From: Prevotella illustrans
GTDB lineage: Bacteria; Bacteroidota; Bacteroidia; Bacteroidales; Bacteroidaceae
NCBI RefSeq assembly: GCF_017426725.1
Contig: NZ_JAERMS010000020.1
Location: forward strand, 1-47,304
Reading direction: 5' to 3'
DNA length: 47,304 bases
Positions 17,281 through 27,756 of the stretch are shown here, piece by piece (position 1 is the stretch's first letter; each line of letters begins with the position of its first letter). A program made the position numbers and the translations under genes. Below the pieces are notes generated by a model, which ran no database searches, had not been told where the DNA came from, and was given only the letters and a program-made list of their open reading frames with translations.

Positions 17281-20200
17281 ATGATTCTGTGTTGTAAGAA
17301 AAAATGGCTGTTAGCTTTATGCTTGGCATTAGGAATGCCTCTGACAGCCGTATCTATTCAAGCCCAGACTGTGACACAGGCTGAGCAGGTTATCAATGGT
17401 GTCGTGACGGACGTCAACGGAGAACCGATCATCGGAGCAAGCGTTCGAGTGGGCAAATCCAACAACGGAGCCGTGACCGATTTAAGTGGCAATTTCAGAA
17501 TTGCCAACGTACCGCCTTCGGCTACTTTGATCGTGTCGTATGTCGGGTACGTCACACAGAATGTTCCTGTCTCTGGGAAAAAGACGCTGCGAATCGTGCT
17601 TCGTGAAGACCAGCGCAGTTTGAACGAAGTCATTGTCGTAGGATATGGAACCATGAAGAAAAGCGACATCACGGGCGCGATCGCGTCCGTCGATCAGGGA
17701 CAGCTCGCCAAACAGCCCGTAGCCAATGTTTCCTCGGCTCTGCAAGGTCTGGCCTCGGGCGTCTCCGTAACGTCAAACTCCGGTTCTCCCGGTTCGTCTT
17801 CAACCATCCGCATTCGTGGCGTTGGTACCGTAAACGACGCGGAACCGCTGTATGTAGTGGACGGAATGCCCGTAACCGACATCAATTATCTGAGCGTATC
17901 GGACATTCAATCGATGGAAATACTGAAAGACGCTTCCGCGTCGGCCATCTACGGTTCCAGAGGCGCCAACGGTGTCATCCTCATCACGACACAGAAAGGA
18001 GCCGTCGGCAAACCGACCGTCACCTTCAATGCCTACTGGGGTACGAGCAAATTACTGAACAACCTCGACCTACTCACCGGTCCCGAATGGTATGACCTGC
18101 AGTCGGCCATCAACAAGGTGAGGGCTGCCGAAGGCATAAACGAGTTGGATCTTAAACTGGTAGACAGAAATACTTCTACCGACTGGATGAAAGCTATCTC
18201 GCGAAATGCTTTCATGCAGGACTACAGCATAGGTATCAGCGCGGGAAAAGCTGACGATTACAAATATAATCTCGGAATCAACTACCTGAAGCAGGAAGGA
18301 ACCATCAAGAAAACAAACTATGAGCGTATCAACCTGCGGCTCAATTCGGAGAAGACGGTTATCAAAGACCATTTCTTAGTGGGGACTAACCTGTCCATCG
18401 CGAAATCAAATTCTAAGGGTATCAATGAGTATAACAATTCCGGCTTGTACGATGCCGATTACGGTGTGATAAGTAATGCCATCCGTGTAGAGCCGGTCGT
18501 TCCCGCCCGGAAGTCGGATGGCTCCTACGGTTCCTCTCCCTATATCGACTATTATAATCCGTTGGCGGACATCGTCTATAACGACCAACATTCCAAGGAC
18601 CTGGCCGTTATTGGAAATATCTATGGCGAAATTGAATTTTGGAAAGGCCTGAAGTTCAAAAGTAGTTTCGGCGCGGAAATAAGGAGAAACGAAGCGTCCA
18701 GCTTTACCCCGGTATATTATGTGTCGAACAGTCAGAAAAACACGGAAAGCAGTCTATACAAAGGGCAGGTGAATGGGAATTACTATACGTTTGAGAATAC
18801 ACTGACCTTTATCAAGACATTCGCGGAAAAGCACCATCTAAATCTGATGGCCGGTTATACCAACGAGTGGGGTAAGCGGGAGACCTTTGGTCTGAACGGT
18901 TTGCACCTCATCGGAGAAGCGCCCAACCTACGCTATATCGACGCTACGCTCGATCGGAACAAGACCACGGGATCGAACAATGGTTCGGAGTATGCCATGA
19001 TTTCGTATCTGGGCCGTATGCACTACGACTTCGACAACCGCTATCTGCTGACCGTGTCTTTCCGCAGGGACGGTTCATCGAAGTTCGCCAAGAAAAACCG
19101 ATGGGGTAACTTCCCTTCATTCGCCTTAGGATGGAGAATCGATAATGAAAACTTCTTTAAGAAGCTGAATGCCAAGTGGATTTCTTCCTTAAAGTTCAGA
19201 GCAGGCTGGGGGCAGATTGGTAATCAGAATATCGACAGCTATTTGGATCGAAGCCTGCTGTCGTTGTGGGCACAATATGGCGCGCTCTTCGGAACTAAGG
19301 AAAAGCTCTATCAAGGTATCGCCGTTACAAGACTGGGAAACCCAAACATCAAATGGGAAACAACGGAGTCGACGAATGTGGGACTTGACGCGACATTCTT
19401 CAACAACCGGCTCATGCTTAGCTTCGAGTTTTATTACAAGACAACTAAAGACATGTTGCTGGCGGCTCCTATGCCCAAATATATGGGATATTACAGCAAT
19501 ACATATACCAATATCGGCGCGGCAAACAACCGGGGCATCGAACTGAATCTGGAATGGCGCGACAAGGTGAAAGATTTTGAATATAATATAGGAGTCAACT
19601 TGTCTACAATCCGCAACAGAATGACCAAGCTCAATGGGGGTACTCCCATCGCGTCAGGCGTACTCCGACAGCAATATGCCACTTATACCAATGAGGGCAT
19701 GCCCATCGGAGCTTTCTGGGGCTACGCTACGGACGGACTGATTCAAACGGAAGAACAGCTGAAGAAAGTTAAAAAAGCCGGCTATCAACCCAACGCGCAA
19801 TTAGGTGACGTACTATTTGTCGACACCAATAATGACAACCTTTTGGATGAAAGGGACAAGCGTATGATAGGTAATCCGATTCCTGATGTCATTTATGGCT
19901 TCAATGTCGGCATGAGCTGGAAAAACTTTGATTTGAACCTGCAGTTCGGGGGAACGATAGGTAATAAGATATTCAACGCCATGCGCCTGTATACCTACAG
20001 TCTTACGGATATAACCAACAAGGATAAGGCCTTGTTGAACTACTGGACGCCAACAAACAGAAATACGAATATTCCGCGTCTGGCCGCAGCTGATTACAAT
20101 AACAATAACAGACTCTCTGACCGTTACGTGGAAAGCGGCACCTATCTGCGACTGCGCAATGTCCAACTGGGTTATACACTTCCAGCCGCGTTGGCAAAAA

Positions 20201-20376
20201 GACTCATGCTTCAGAGCGCACGTATCTATATCAGCGGACAGAACCTGCTTACATTCACCAGTTATAGCGGATTGGATCCGGAAGTAGGACAGTCGACGTC
20301 GTTAACAAGAGGCATAGACTATGGTATCTATCCGCAATCGAGAGTGATAACCGGAGGTGTAAACATTACTTTTTAA
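17281..20376 (+). CDS. SusC/RagA family TonB-linked outer-membrane transporter
   Basis: 1031 residues. Signal peptide ending near IQAQ (about 29), a carboxypeptidase-regulatory-like beta-sandwich (about 37-108, VINGVVTDVNGEPIIGASV), the family motif LNEVIVVGYGTMKKSDITGA (about 114-133), a plug domain, and a 22-strand-type barrel ending with an aromatic residue (GVNITF). It imports a ligand captured by the SusD partner, 12 bases downstream, energised by TonB-ExbBD. No glycoside hydrolase, peptidase or dedicated regulator is adjacent, so the substrate (glycan or peptide) cannot be named. Confidence 0.95.
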   Translation: MILCCKKKWLLALCLALGMPLTAVSIQAQTVTQAEQVINGVVTDVNGEPIIGASVRVGKSNNGAVTDLSGNFRIANVPPSATLIVSYVGYVTQNVPVSGKKTLRIVLREDQRSLNEVIVVGYGTMKKSDITGAIASVDQGQLAKQPVANVSSALQGLASGVSVTSNSGSPGSSSTIRIRGVGTVNDAEPLYVVDGMPVTDINYLSVSDIQSMEILKDASASAIYGSRGANGVILITTQKGAVGKPTVTFNAYWGTSKLLNNLDLLTGPEWYDLQSAINKVRAAEGINELDLKLVDRNTSTDWMKAISRNAFMQDYSIGISAGKADDYKYNLGINYLKQEGTIKKTNYERINLRLNSEKTVIKDHFLVGTNLSIAKSNSKGINEYNNSGLYDADYGVISNAIRVEPVVPARKSDGSYGSSPYIDYYNPLADIVYNDQHSKDLAVIGNIYGEIEFWKGLKFKSSFGAEIRRNEASSFTPVYYVSNSQKNTESSLYKGQVNGNYYTFENTLTFIKTFAEKHHLNLMAGYTNEWGKRETFGLNGLHLIGEAPNLRYIDATLDRNKTTGSNNGSEYAMISYLGRMHYDFDNRYLLTVSFRRDGSSKFAKKNRWGNFPSFALGWRIDNENFFKKLNAKWISSLKFRAGWGQIGNQNIDSYLDRSLLSLWAQYGALFGTKEKLYQGIAVTRLGNPNIKWETTESTNVGLDATFFNNRLMLSFEFYYKTTKDMLLAAPMPKYMGYYSNTYTNIGAANNRGIELNLEWRDKVKDFEYNIGVNLSTIRNRMTKLNGGTPIASGVLRQQYATYTNEGMPIGAFWGYATDGLIQTEEQLKKVKKAGYQPNAQLGDVLFVDTNNDNLLDERDKRMIGNPIPDVIYGFNVGMSWKNFDLNLQFGGTIGNKIFNAMRLYTYSLTDITNKDKALLNYWTPTNRNTNIPRLAAADYNNNNRLSDRYVESGTYLRLRNVQLGYTLPAALAKRLMLQSARIYISGQNLLTFTSYSGLDPEVGQSTSLTRGIDYGIYPQSRVITGGVNITF

Positions 20377-20388
20377 CTGAAAACGATT

Positions 20389-21867
20389 ATGAAAACAAAT
20401 AGAATTATTGCTGGGATGGCGTTTGCGGCCTTAACAGCATTCAGTAGTTGTGTTGACTTGGATTTGGAACCTCTGGGGAGAGCGTCAGCCGGGAAAGTGG
20501 AAAATGAGGAACAAGCTTTCCTACGTTTAGCTGCCGTGTATTCCGACATGAAGGATTTCCGCTATACATGGTCTACAATCGCATTTGGTGATGTCCTGTC
20601 CGATGACGCTACATACAGTGGTTCAGATAATGACGCGGCTACATTCACCTTAATGGAAAACTATCAGTATCCGGCCGACCATAATGAGATATTAAACAAA
20701 TATTCACAGACTTATCAATGTATCAACAAGGCCAACCTCGTCATACGAGACTTTGAAGCGGCTGATAATTCCATCTTCAAAACCTACAACAGGGAGCAAA
20801 TGATAGGCGAGGCGAAGTTCATACGCGCCTACTCTTACTTTGAGTTGGTGAAAACGTTTGGTGGGGTACCTCTGTATACAGACGTGTTAGAGCTTGACCA
20901 TAAGAGGCTCGGGCGAGCCGAGGTCAAAGATGTGTATGCCGCCATCGAAAAAGACCTGAATGACGCCGCCGCAGTACTTCCTTCCAAAAAAGAAGTCGAT
21001 ATGACAACTTACGCAGGAAGAATCACCAAGGGAGCCGCTTACGCCATGCTGACACGCGTATGTCTTTATGAGAAGAACTACGAACAGGTAAAACAGGCCG
21101 CAAAAAAGTTGTTTGATCTAAACGAATATTCTTTGGTAGACGATTACCAGTTTCAGTTCCTACTCGCAGGTGAGCATTGTTCAGAATCCATTCTGGAGGT
21201 GAATATGTATGATTCACCCACCTTAGGATCATGGAACGTTAATAACGGCAATCGTCATGTACTGATGTCTATGCCAAGAAATCTGACTATCGGATTTGGT
21301 GTGGCACAGCCTACAAAATCACTTGCGGACGCGTACGACAAAGCCGGGGACAATATCCGTAAAAAAGCTACGTTGCTATCAAGCCAAGAAGCGGTTGAGA
21401 TAGAAAAGGCTGCGCATGGGGAGGTAGACCCGATAACCGGTGACAGAACCGGATTTTATAACCGCAAACTTTATCTGAAGCCGGGAGAAAGAGAAGAAAA
21501 CCGTGGTAACAATCAACCTTTAAACCACAAGTTAATTCGTCTGGCCGAAGTTTATCTCAATTACGCGGAGGCTTGTGCCTTGATCGGAGACGAGCAAGAG
21601 GCCAGAATATATATCAACAAAGTGCGCAACCGTGCAAAACTACCGGATATAACGACATCGGGCGAACAGCTGTTCGAAGACTTAATGAACGAGCGCCATC
21701 TGGAATTTGGCATGGAAGGATTCCGCTTCTTCGATGTAGTACGGGTCGGTTGGGGCCCCAAGCTCTTCAAGAATTTCAAGCAAGGGGCGGAAGTTTTGCC
21801 AATTCCGCAAATAGAAATAGATATCAATAAGGGGGAAATCGTTCAGAATCCTGCTCCCCAATCATAG
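20389..21867 (+). CDS. SusD/RagB family outer-membrane nutrient-binding lipoprotein
   Basis: 492 residues. Lipobox FSSC with C21. The helical TPR-like fold of the family is supported by EAKFIRAYSYFELVKTFGGVPLYTD (about 140-165), KGAAYAMLTRVCLYEKNYEQV, LAEVYLNYAEACALIG and the C-terminal ERHLEFGMEGFRFFDVVRVGW block. It forms the lid of the SusC barrel on the cell surface. Cotranscribed with the SusC gene; the pair is followed by a very strong hairpin. Confidence 0.95.
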   Translation: MKTNRIIAGMAFAALTAFSSCVDLDLEPLGRASAGKVENEEQAFLRLAAVYSDMKDFRYTWSTIAFGDVLSDDATYSGSDNDAATFTLMENYQYPADHNEILNKYSQTYQCINKANLVIRDFEAADNSIFKTYNREQMIGEAKFIRAYSYFELVKTFGGVPLYTDVLELDHKRLGRAEVKDVYAAIEKDLNDAAAVLPSKKEVDMTTYAGRITKGAAYAMLTRVCLYEKNYEQVKQAAKKLFDLNEYSLVDDYQFQFLLAGEHCSESILEVNMYDSPTLGSWNVNNGNRHVLMSMPRNLTIGFGVAQPTKSLADAYDKAGDNIRKKATLLSSQEAVEIEKAAHGEVDPITGDRTGFYNRKLYLKPGEREENRGNNQPLNHKLIRLAEVYLNYAEACALIGDEQEARIYINKVRNRAKLPDITTSGEQLFEDLMNERHLEFGMEGFRFFDVVRVGWGPKLFKNFKQGAEVLPIPQIEIDINKGEIVQNPAPQS

Positions 21868-21915
21868 ATGAATCGTCGTCATAGCATGTCATCATAACCG
21901 TAGGACTTGCTATAA

Positions 21916-21989
21916 AGAAACCAGACTCGGTCGATAGCCTGAATGAATCAACTGACAAACAGGAGGGCTATCGACCGAGTCTGGTTTCT
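21916..21989. terminator. 24-bp perfect hairpin between susD and DUF4834 gene
   Basis: Arms 21916-21939 and 21966-21989 are exact reverse complements over 24 bases (core GACTCGGTCGATAGCC), with a 26-base loop. It lies between convergent genes (susD stop 21867, DUF4834 stop 22040), so it probably ends transcription from both sides, though neither flank has a long T tract. Confidence 0.7.
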
Positions 21990-22039
21990 GAAATAACAGA
22001 AGGCGTATTTCCTTAAAGATTATATGACTTGGAAAAAAC

Positions 22040-22315
22040 TTACTCTTCCGTATAATCTACATATTCGCCTTCGTCTTTAGAAAATATCTTTTGATTCGCT
22101 TCTTTCGAACTTCGCCGATCGACAACAGACTCCCGGTCAGATGAATGGGAACCACTTTGTCGACGATAAGCGTCTTGCATATTCGCATCGCCACCCAGGC
22201 CACGCTTCACCTGCCTGAAAATATGAAAGAATGTCTTGATGATGTTCCAGAAAAACACCACCCCCATGAACAATACGACAATGAAAACAATGAGAAAAAA
22301 CTTGAGTAATATCAT
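22040..22315 (-). CDS. DUF4834 family small membrane protein
   Basis: 91 residues: one N-terminal transmembrane helix (MILLKFFLIVFIVVLFMGVVFF), then a basic and polar tail ending EGEYVDYTEE. Length, the FF-rich helix and position beside pssA/psd fit the Bacteroidetes DUF4834 family, whose function is unknown. It is 66 bases downstream of pssA, last in a leftward unit. Confidence 0.75.
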   Translation of the reverse strand: MILLKFFLIVFIVVLFMGVVFFWNIIKTFFHIFRQVKRGLGGDANMQDAYRRQSGSHSSDRESVVDRRSSKEANQKIFSKDEGEYVDYTEE

Positions 22316-22381
22316 AATCTATCTATATTCTTAATAATTTGACAAACGATAATCGCATTCACCAAACTATAGAGAAAGAAA

Positions 22382-23092
22382 CTATGCCTTGCGAACCCGG
22401 TTAGTAAAGACGGACACGATGACATAGCAGGTAATGATGAGCCACCAGCCTTCGAGCAAGCCGAAAAATGCCAAAAGAACAACGGAAAGCGCGACAAAAC
22501 CGTATTTTATCTCATTATCTTTCCAACCCCAATGCTTGAACTTCAAAGCAAACATGGGAATTTCAGCCACCAACAGATAACAACTGGACACAATCAGCAA
22601 CAATAATACGAAGACACCACCGTGGAGATTTTCAAACCAAGCCTGTGCATAGACCAATAACGAGCCCCAGAAAAGGGCGTTGGCCGGTGTCGGCAGACCG
22701 ATAAAGCCGGTTGATTGACGTTCGTCGAGATTGAACTTAGCCAACCGCAAGGCGGAAAAAGCTGTCATCACGAAAGCGAAGAAAGGCAGGATGTTGCGCA
22801 AAGGCTCCAAAAACGCGGGATAATCAAGCGTGTACAATTCAAAGGCAACCATGGCGGAGGGTGCCAAGCCGAACGTGATATCGTCGGCCAAGGAGTCCAA
22901 CTCTTTCCCTATTGGTGAGGAAACATGGAGCAAGCGGGCCACCATACCGTCGAAGAAATCGAAAACGGCGCCTAAAATGATAAAAAGCAAAGCTGTTTTC
23001 ACATCTCCCGTCAAAGCGAAATACGTAGCGGTGCAACCTGAAATTAGGTTGCAGCACGTTATAGAGTTAGGAATATGTTTCTTGAAATCCAT
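22382..23092 (-). CDS. pssA: CDP-diacylglycerol--serine O-phosphatidyltransferase
   Basis: 236 residues, polytopic. The CDP-alcohol phosphatidyltransferase signature D-G-x2-A-R-x8-G-x3-D-x3-D is complete in FFDGMVARLLHVSSPIGKELDSLADD (about residues 46-71). It makes phosphatidylserine, which Psd then decarboxylates to phosphatidylethanolamine. I chose the ATG at 23092: the frame stays open upstream to 23158, but that extension overlaps the end of psd, while 23092 leaves two bases between the genes. Confidence 0.93.
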   Translation of the reverse strand: MDFKKHIPNSITCCNLISGCTATYFALTGDVKTALLFIILGAVFDFFDGMVARLLHVSSPIGKELDSLADDITFGLAPSAMVAFELYTLDYPAFLEPLRNILPFFAFVMTAFSALRLAKFNLDERQSTGFIGLPTPANALFWGSLLVYAQAWFENLHGGVFVLLLLIVSSCYLLVAEIPMFALKFKHWGWKDNEIKYGFVALSVVLLAFFGLLEGWWLIITCYVIVSVFTNRVRKA

Positions 23093-23094
23093 CG

Positions 23095-23805
23095 TTATCC
23101 TTTCAACTTGGCGATAACGGTCTGGTCGCCAGTCGTTGTCTGTCCCATCTTTACGCACACTTCTGTCCCGATTGGCAGATAAACATCGACGCGACTTCCC
23201 AACTTGATGAAGCCCAAATGCTCGTCGATATAGCAGTCTTCTCCCTCTTTGGCATAGGTAACGATACGTCGTGCCATGGCACCGGCTATCTGACGGCAGA
23301 GCACATCTACACCATCGGGCGTCGTGATTATGATATCGGCATGCTCATTCTCCTCGCTGGCTTTCGGAAGCCATGCTTTGTGGTAGTTGCCATCCTTATG
23401 TACAACGAACTTTACTTTACCATCTACCGGGAACCAGTTAGCATGCACGTTGAAAAGGCTCATAAAAATACTGATCATGAGGCGTCGATCATGAAAATAC
23501 TCCTTCTCTTCGACTTCTTCTATTACGACAATACGTCCGTCAGCAGGGGCCACCACGAGATGATCGGTGTCATCCGTTTCAGAAAAATAGCGGATAGGAC
23601 AACGATAAAAGTTGACAATTATACAATAAAAGATTGTGCATAAAACAGTAAAGGACCAAAACGGAATTTTGTTATCTAAACGATATAATAACAAAGCGAT
23701 CGCTGCGATACCAATAAAAGTATAAATGAGTTGATCCGTACCTTCACGATGAATTCGTATTTTCTTGAGTTTCTTCTTAATCTTGATCATAAAAAGGTAT
23801 TTCAT
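23095..23805 (-). CDS. psd: Phosphatidylserine decarboxylase, short (PSD-A type)
   Basis: 236 residues from the ATG at 23805. Two hydrophobic segments near the N-terminus (about 17-50) anchor it in the inner membrane. The self-cleavage site that yields the pyruvoyl subunit is the Gly-Ser of [10 protein letters not shown] near the C-terminus; short homologues of Bacteroidetes and archaea have GSR here, where the E. coli enzyme has GST. The frame opens upstream with a TTG at 23820, but that codon lies inside the -7 box (23818-23825), so the ATG at 23805 or 23790 is the real start. Confidence 0.9.
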   Translation of the reverse strand: MKYLFMIKIKKKLKKIRIHREGTDQLIYTFIGIAAIALLLYRLDNKIPFWSFTVLCTIFYCIIVNFYRCPIRYFSETDDTDHLVVAPADGRIVVIEEVEEKEYFHDRRLMISIFMSLFNVHANWFPVDGKVKFVVHKDGNYHKAWLPKASEENEHADIIITTPDGVDVLCRQIAGAMARRIVTYAKEGEDCYIDEHLGFIKLGSRVDVYLPIGTEVCVKMGQTTTGDQTVIAKLKG

Positions 23806-23817
23806 TTGTACCGCATG

Positions 23818-23848
23818 CAAAGTTAATATTTTTTTGTTGCTTCCACAA
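23818..23848 (-). promoter_or_regulatory. Promoter of psd-pssA-DUF4834
   Basis: Minus strand: TTG (23846-23848), 20-base spacer, TAACTTTG (23818-23825). Its position rules out the upstream TTG as the psd start. Confidence 0.7.
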
Positions 23849-23865
23849 CTATTTGTAACTTTTCT

Positions 23866-23896
23866 TTTGCTATGTCGGGATTTCAGCGTAACTTAG
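23866..23896 (+). promoter_or_regulatory. Promoter of dnaE
   Basis: TTTG (23866-23869), 19-base spacer, TAACTTAG (23889-23896), one base off the -7 consensus. It is back to back with the psd promoter. Confidence 0.6.
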
Positions 23897-23921
23897 TGCG
23901 CTCTTTAGTATTTAAAAGACG

Positions 23922-26900
23922 ATGGAAGATTTTATTCACTTACACGTACACACCCAATATTCTATTCTCGACGGTCAGTCTAAGATTCCTTATCTTGTAG
24001 ACAAAGCCATCAACAACGGCATGAAAGGTATGGCCATTACCGATCATGGCGCGATGTTTGGCATAAAGGAATTTATCGATTACTGCGCCGGCGTCAACAA
24101 ACAACGCAAAAAAGACGGACTTGAGCCTTTCAAGCCGATCATCGGGTGTGAGATGTATGTGGCACGCCACCGCAAGGAAGACATGGTGAAAGAGCACGGT
24201 GACAACAGTGGTTACCACCTTATTGTACTGGCCAAAAACTACAACGGCTACAAAAATCTGATTAAATTGGTGAGCCGTTCGTGGGTAGACGGCCACTATT
24301 ACCGTCCCCGAACCGACCGGGCTGATTTAGAGAAATACCACGAAGATCTCATCATTTGTACGGCATGCCTGGCCGGAGAGGTTCCGAATAAGATATTAAA
24401 GGATGATATTGAGGGCGCACGCGAAGCCTGCGAATGGTATAAACGGGTGTTTGGCGACGATTATTACCTGGAATTACAACGCCACGAGGTTAAAGACCCT
24501 ACCATCTTGGCCAATCGCGAGGCCTATCCGCTACAGCAAAAGGTGAACAAAGTGCTCATCGAGTTTTCCAAGGAATATGGTATCAAGTTGGTTTGCACCA
24601 ATGATTGCCACTTCGAAGACAAGGAAACGGCCGAAGCCCACGACCATTTGCTCTGTCTGGCAACAGGAAAAGACCTGGACGACCCCAACCGTCTACGCTA
24701 CAGCAAGCAGGAATGGTTCAAGACGCGCGAAGAGATGAACGAGGTGTTTGCCGATATTCCGGAAGCATTATCCAACACTTTGGAGATATTAGATAAGGTA
24801 GAGACTTACAGTATCGACCACGGACCCATCATGCCTTTCTTCCCTATTCCCGAAGATTTCGGCACCGAAGCGCAGTGGGAAGCGAAGTTCAGCGAGCAAG
24901 ACCTGTATAATGAGTTTACGACAGACGAAAACGGAGAGAATCAAATGTCTCCTAAAGAAGGCCGGAAAGTTATCGAACGTCTTGGCGGATATGAGAAGAT
25001 TTATCGCATTAAGTTCGAGGCCGACTATCTGGCAAAGCTCGCTTACGATGGCGCCAAAGAGTTGTATGGCGACCCTCTGCCCGAGAATGTGAAGGAACAC
25101 ATCAACTTCGAGCTGCATATCATGAAAACGATGGGCTTCCCGGGCTACTTCCTTATCGTGTCAGATTTTATCAAAGCCGCCCGAGAAGAGCTCGGCGTAA
25201 TGGTCGGACCCGGTCGCGGATCGGCCGCCGGTTCGGTCGTGGCTTATTGTCTGGGCATTACGAAGATCGATCCGCTGAAGTATGACTTACTGTTCGAGCG
25301 TTTCCTCAATCCCGATCGTGTAAACTTGCCGGATATTGATACCGACTTCGACGACGACGGACGCGGCCGGGTGCTGCGCTGGGTCATGGACAAATATGGT
25401 CATGAGAACTGCGCACACATCATTACCTATGGCAGCATGGCCACCAAGAACTCCATCAAGGACGTTGCCCGCGTAGAAAAGTTGCCGTTGGATAAGTCGA
25501 ACGCGCTGTGCAAAGCTATTCCCGATCGTTTGCCCGACGGCTTGAAAATGAATCTGAAGAACGCCATCAAGTGCACGCCGGTGCTCCGCGAGGCGGAAGC
25601 GTCGGTCGATCCGCGTGAAAGAAATACCATCAAGTATGCCAAAATGCTGGAAGGAACCGTCAGGGGAACGGGTATCCACGCCTGCGGTTTCATCATTTGC
25701 CGTAATCCCATTGACGACTGGGTTCCCGTCTCGACCGCAGCCGACCCTGATTATCCTGGACTGAAAACAGCCGTGACGCAATATGACGGCCACGTCATTG
25801 AGTCAACGGGACTCATCAAGATGGACTTCCTCGGCTTGAAGACTTTGTCGGAGTTGAAAGAAGCCTGCAAGAACGTCAAACAAACAACAGGAGATATCGT
25901 CGATCTCGACAAAATCCCCATCAATGACGAACTTACTTATCAGTTATATCAGCAGGGACGCACCATCGGAACGTTCCAGTTCGAGTCTCCCGGCATGCAG
26001 AAATACCTGCGCGAACTCCATCCCACCGTCTTCGAAGACCTCATTGCGATGAACGCCCTTTATCGCCCGGGGCCCATGGACTACATTCCCGACTTTATCA
26101 AGCGCAAGAACGATCCATCATTGGTGAAGTATGACATCCCTTGCATGAAGAAGTACCTGAAAGACACGTATGGAATTACGGTCTATCAGGAGCAGGTGAT
26201 GTTGCTCTCACGCCAGTTGGCAAACTTTACCCGTGGCGAAAGCGACGCGTTGCGTAAAGCGATGGGTAAGAAAAAGAAGGCCATCGTCGACGCGATGAAA
26301 CCCAAATTCATATCCCAGGGACAAGCGAATGGTCATGACCCGAAGGTTTTAGAGAAGATTTGGAGCGACTGGGAGAAGTTTGCCTCCTACGCGTTCAACA
26401 AGTCACACGCCACCTGTTATTCATGGGTGGCTTACCAAACAGCCTACCTGAAAGCTCATTATCCGGCCGAATACATGGCCGCTCTTCTGACAAGACGTAA
26501 GAGTGACATTAAGGAAATCACCAAACTGATGGACGAATGCAAGGCATTGGGCATACCCACACTGGGTCCTGACGTAAACGAAAGTTTCAGTAACTTCGGC
26601 GTAAACAAGAAAGGTGAGATCAGATTCGGTATGGCCGCCATCAAAGGAATGGGCGAAGCAGCGGCCCTATCGATTATCAAGGAGCGCGACGAAAACGGCC
26701 CGTTCAAAGATATTTTCAATTTTGCGGAACGCGTAGACTTTACCAATGTCAACCGGAAAGCCTTCGAGTCGTTGGCACTTAGCGGAGGCTTTGACTGCTT
26801 CGGGCTAAGACGTGAGCAATATCTCGGCGTCAACGGCAAGGGAGAAGTATTCCTCGATACACTTGTTCACTATGGACAGCTCTTCCAACAGGAACGAAAC

Positions 26901-27629
26901 GAGGCCCGAACTTCATTGTTTGGAGGCGAAGAAGCGGTAGCGATCGCGCATCCGGTAATCCCCCAGGCAGACGAGTGGAGTTCGATAGAACGGCTGAACA
27001 AAGAGCGCGAACTGGTCGGCATCTACCTCTCGGCGCATCCGCTCGACGACTATTCTATCATCGTCAAGCACATGAGTAACACGCATTGCGCGGAGCTTGG
27101 CGACAAGCCTGCGTTGGCTTTGAAGAACGAAATAACGGTAAGCGGCATTATCACCGGCGTGAAATCGAAGTTCACCAAGACAGGAAAGCCTTTTGGAGTC
27201 GTCACAATAGAGGACTACGAAAGTGCCGGAGAACTCGCGCTCTTCGGTGAGGACTGGGGACGATGGAGCGGCATGCTGACGATAGGCTGCTCGGTCTATA
27301 TCACCGCTAAATGTGTGCAACCCTATCAGAACGGCAACTATTACGATTTTAAGGTTCAGAACATACGGTTCCTGCAAGACGTGAAAGAGCACCGGTTGGA
27401 GAAGATCACCATCACCATCAATCGCAACGCTATCGACGATACGCTGGTAAGCGACCTGAACACCATCATCAACGAGAATCCGGGGAAAACGCAACTCTAC
27501 TTCCAGATTATTGACGAGGAGCACAACGCACGGATTATTCTCAGGTCGAAGACTAAGGAAATCAACATCAAGAACAACCTCATATCGTATATTGAGGCCA
27601 ATCCCGCAATGGAATATAGTATCAATTAA
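23922..27629 (+). CDS. dnaE: DNA polymerase III subunit alpha
   Basis: 1235 residues. The N-terminal PHP domain (1 to about 270) has HLHVHTQYSILDG, the DHG loop and TNDCHF. The palm domain contains GPGRGSAAGS and the catalytic acidic triplet region LPDIDTDFDDDGRGR near residue 471. Fingers carry ALYRPGPMDYIP and FNKSHATCYSWVAYQTAYLKAHYPAEYMAAL. A helix-hairpin-helix segment and C-terminal OB fold (EITVSGIITGVKSKFTKTGKPFG) follow. This is the replicative polymerase of the DnaE1 class. Its terminator is at 27667-27693. Confidence 0.97.
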   Translation: MEDFIHLHVHTQYSILDGQSKIPYLVDKAINNGMKGMAITDHGAMFGIKEFIDYCAGVNKQRKKDGLEPFKPIIGCEMYVARHRKEDMVKEHGDNSGYHLIVLAKNYNGYKNLIKLVSRSWVDGHYYRPRTDRADLEKYHEDLIICTACLAGEVPNKILKDDIEGAREACEWYKRVFGDDYYLELQRHEVKDPTILANREAYPLQQKVNKVLIEFSKEYGIKLVCTNDCHFEDKETAEAHDHLLCLATGKDLDDPNRLRYSKQEWFKTREEMNEVFADIPEALSNTLEILDKVETYSIDHGPIMPFFPIPEDFGTEAQWEAKFSEQDLYNEFTTDENGENQMSPKEGRKVIERLGGYEKIYRIKFEADYLAKLAYDGAKELYGDPLPENVKEHINFELHIMKTMGFPGYFLIVSDFIKAAREELGVMVGPGRGSAAGSVVAYCLGITKIDPLKYDLLFERFLNPDRVNLPDIDTDFDDDGRGRVLRWVMDKYGHENCAHIITYGSMATKNSIKDVARVEKLPLDKSNALCKAIPDRLPDGLKMNLKNAIKCTPVLREAEASVDPRERNTIKYAKMLEGTVRGTGIHACGFIICRNPIDDWVPVSTAADPDYPGLKTAVTQYDGHVIESTGLIKMDFLGLKTLSELKEACKNVKQTTGDIVDLDKIPINDELTYQLYQQGRTIGTFQFESPGMQKYLRELHPTVFEDLIAMNALYRPGPMDYIPDFIKRKNDPSLVKYDIPCMKKYLKDTYGITVYQEQVMLLSRQLANFTRGESDALRKAMGKKKKAIVDAMKPKFISQGQANGHDPKVLEKIWSDWEKFASYAFNKSHATCYSWVAYQTAYLKAHYPAEYMAALLTRRKSDIKEITKLMDECKALGIPTLGPDVNESFSNFGVNKKGEIRFGMAAIKGMGEAAALSIIKERDENGPFKDIFNFAERVDFTNVNRKAFESLALSGGFDCFGLRREQYLGVNGKGEVFLDTLVHYGQLFQQERNEARTSLFGGEEAVAIAHPVIPQADEWSSIERLNKERELVGIYLSAHPLDDYSIIVKHMSNTHCAELGDKPALALKNEITVSGIITGVKSKFTKTGKPFGVVTIEDYESAGELALFGEDWGRWSGMLTIGCSVYITAKCVQPYQNGNYYDFKVQNIRFLQDVKEHRLEKITITINRNAIDDTLVSDLNTIINENPGKTQLYFQIIDEEHNARIILRSKTKEINIKNNLISYIEANPAMEYSIN

Positions 27630-27666
27630 AGAAATTGGCATGATATTTGCCGATTTTCTCTCATCG

Positions 27667-27693
27667 GTTCCAATCGTTGGAACACGCTTTTTT
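27667..27693 (+). terminator. Intrinsic terminator of dnaE
   Basis: GTTCCAA (27667-27673), loop TCG, TTGGAAC (27677-27683), then a run of six T (27688-27693), 38 bases after the dnaE stop. It implies that trxA has its own promoter, which I could not place. Confidence 0.75.
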
Positions 27694-27756
27694 GCGAAGG
27701 ATATATTAAACAATATACATTTAAACATCACTTTATAATAAAAGAACAAACAAGAC

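Noticed and set aside
17281..21867. A polysaccharide utilization locus around susC/susD
   Set aside because: Only the pair is present; no adjacent carbohydrate-active enzymes, SusE/F-like proteins or hybrid two-component regulator.
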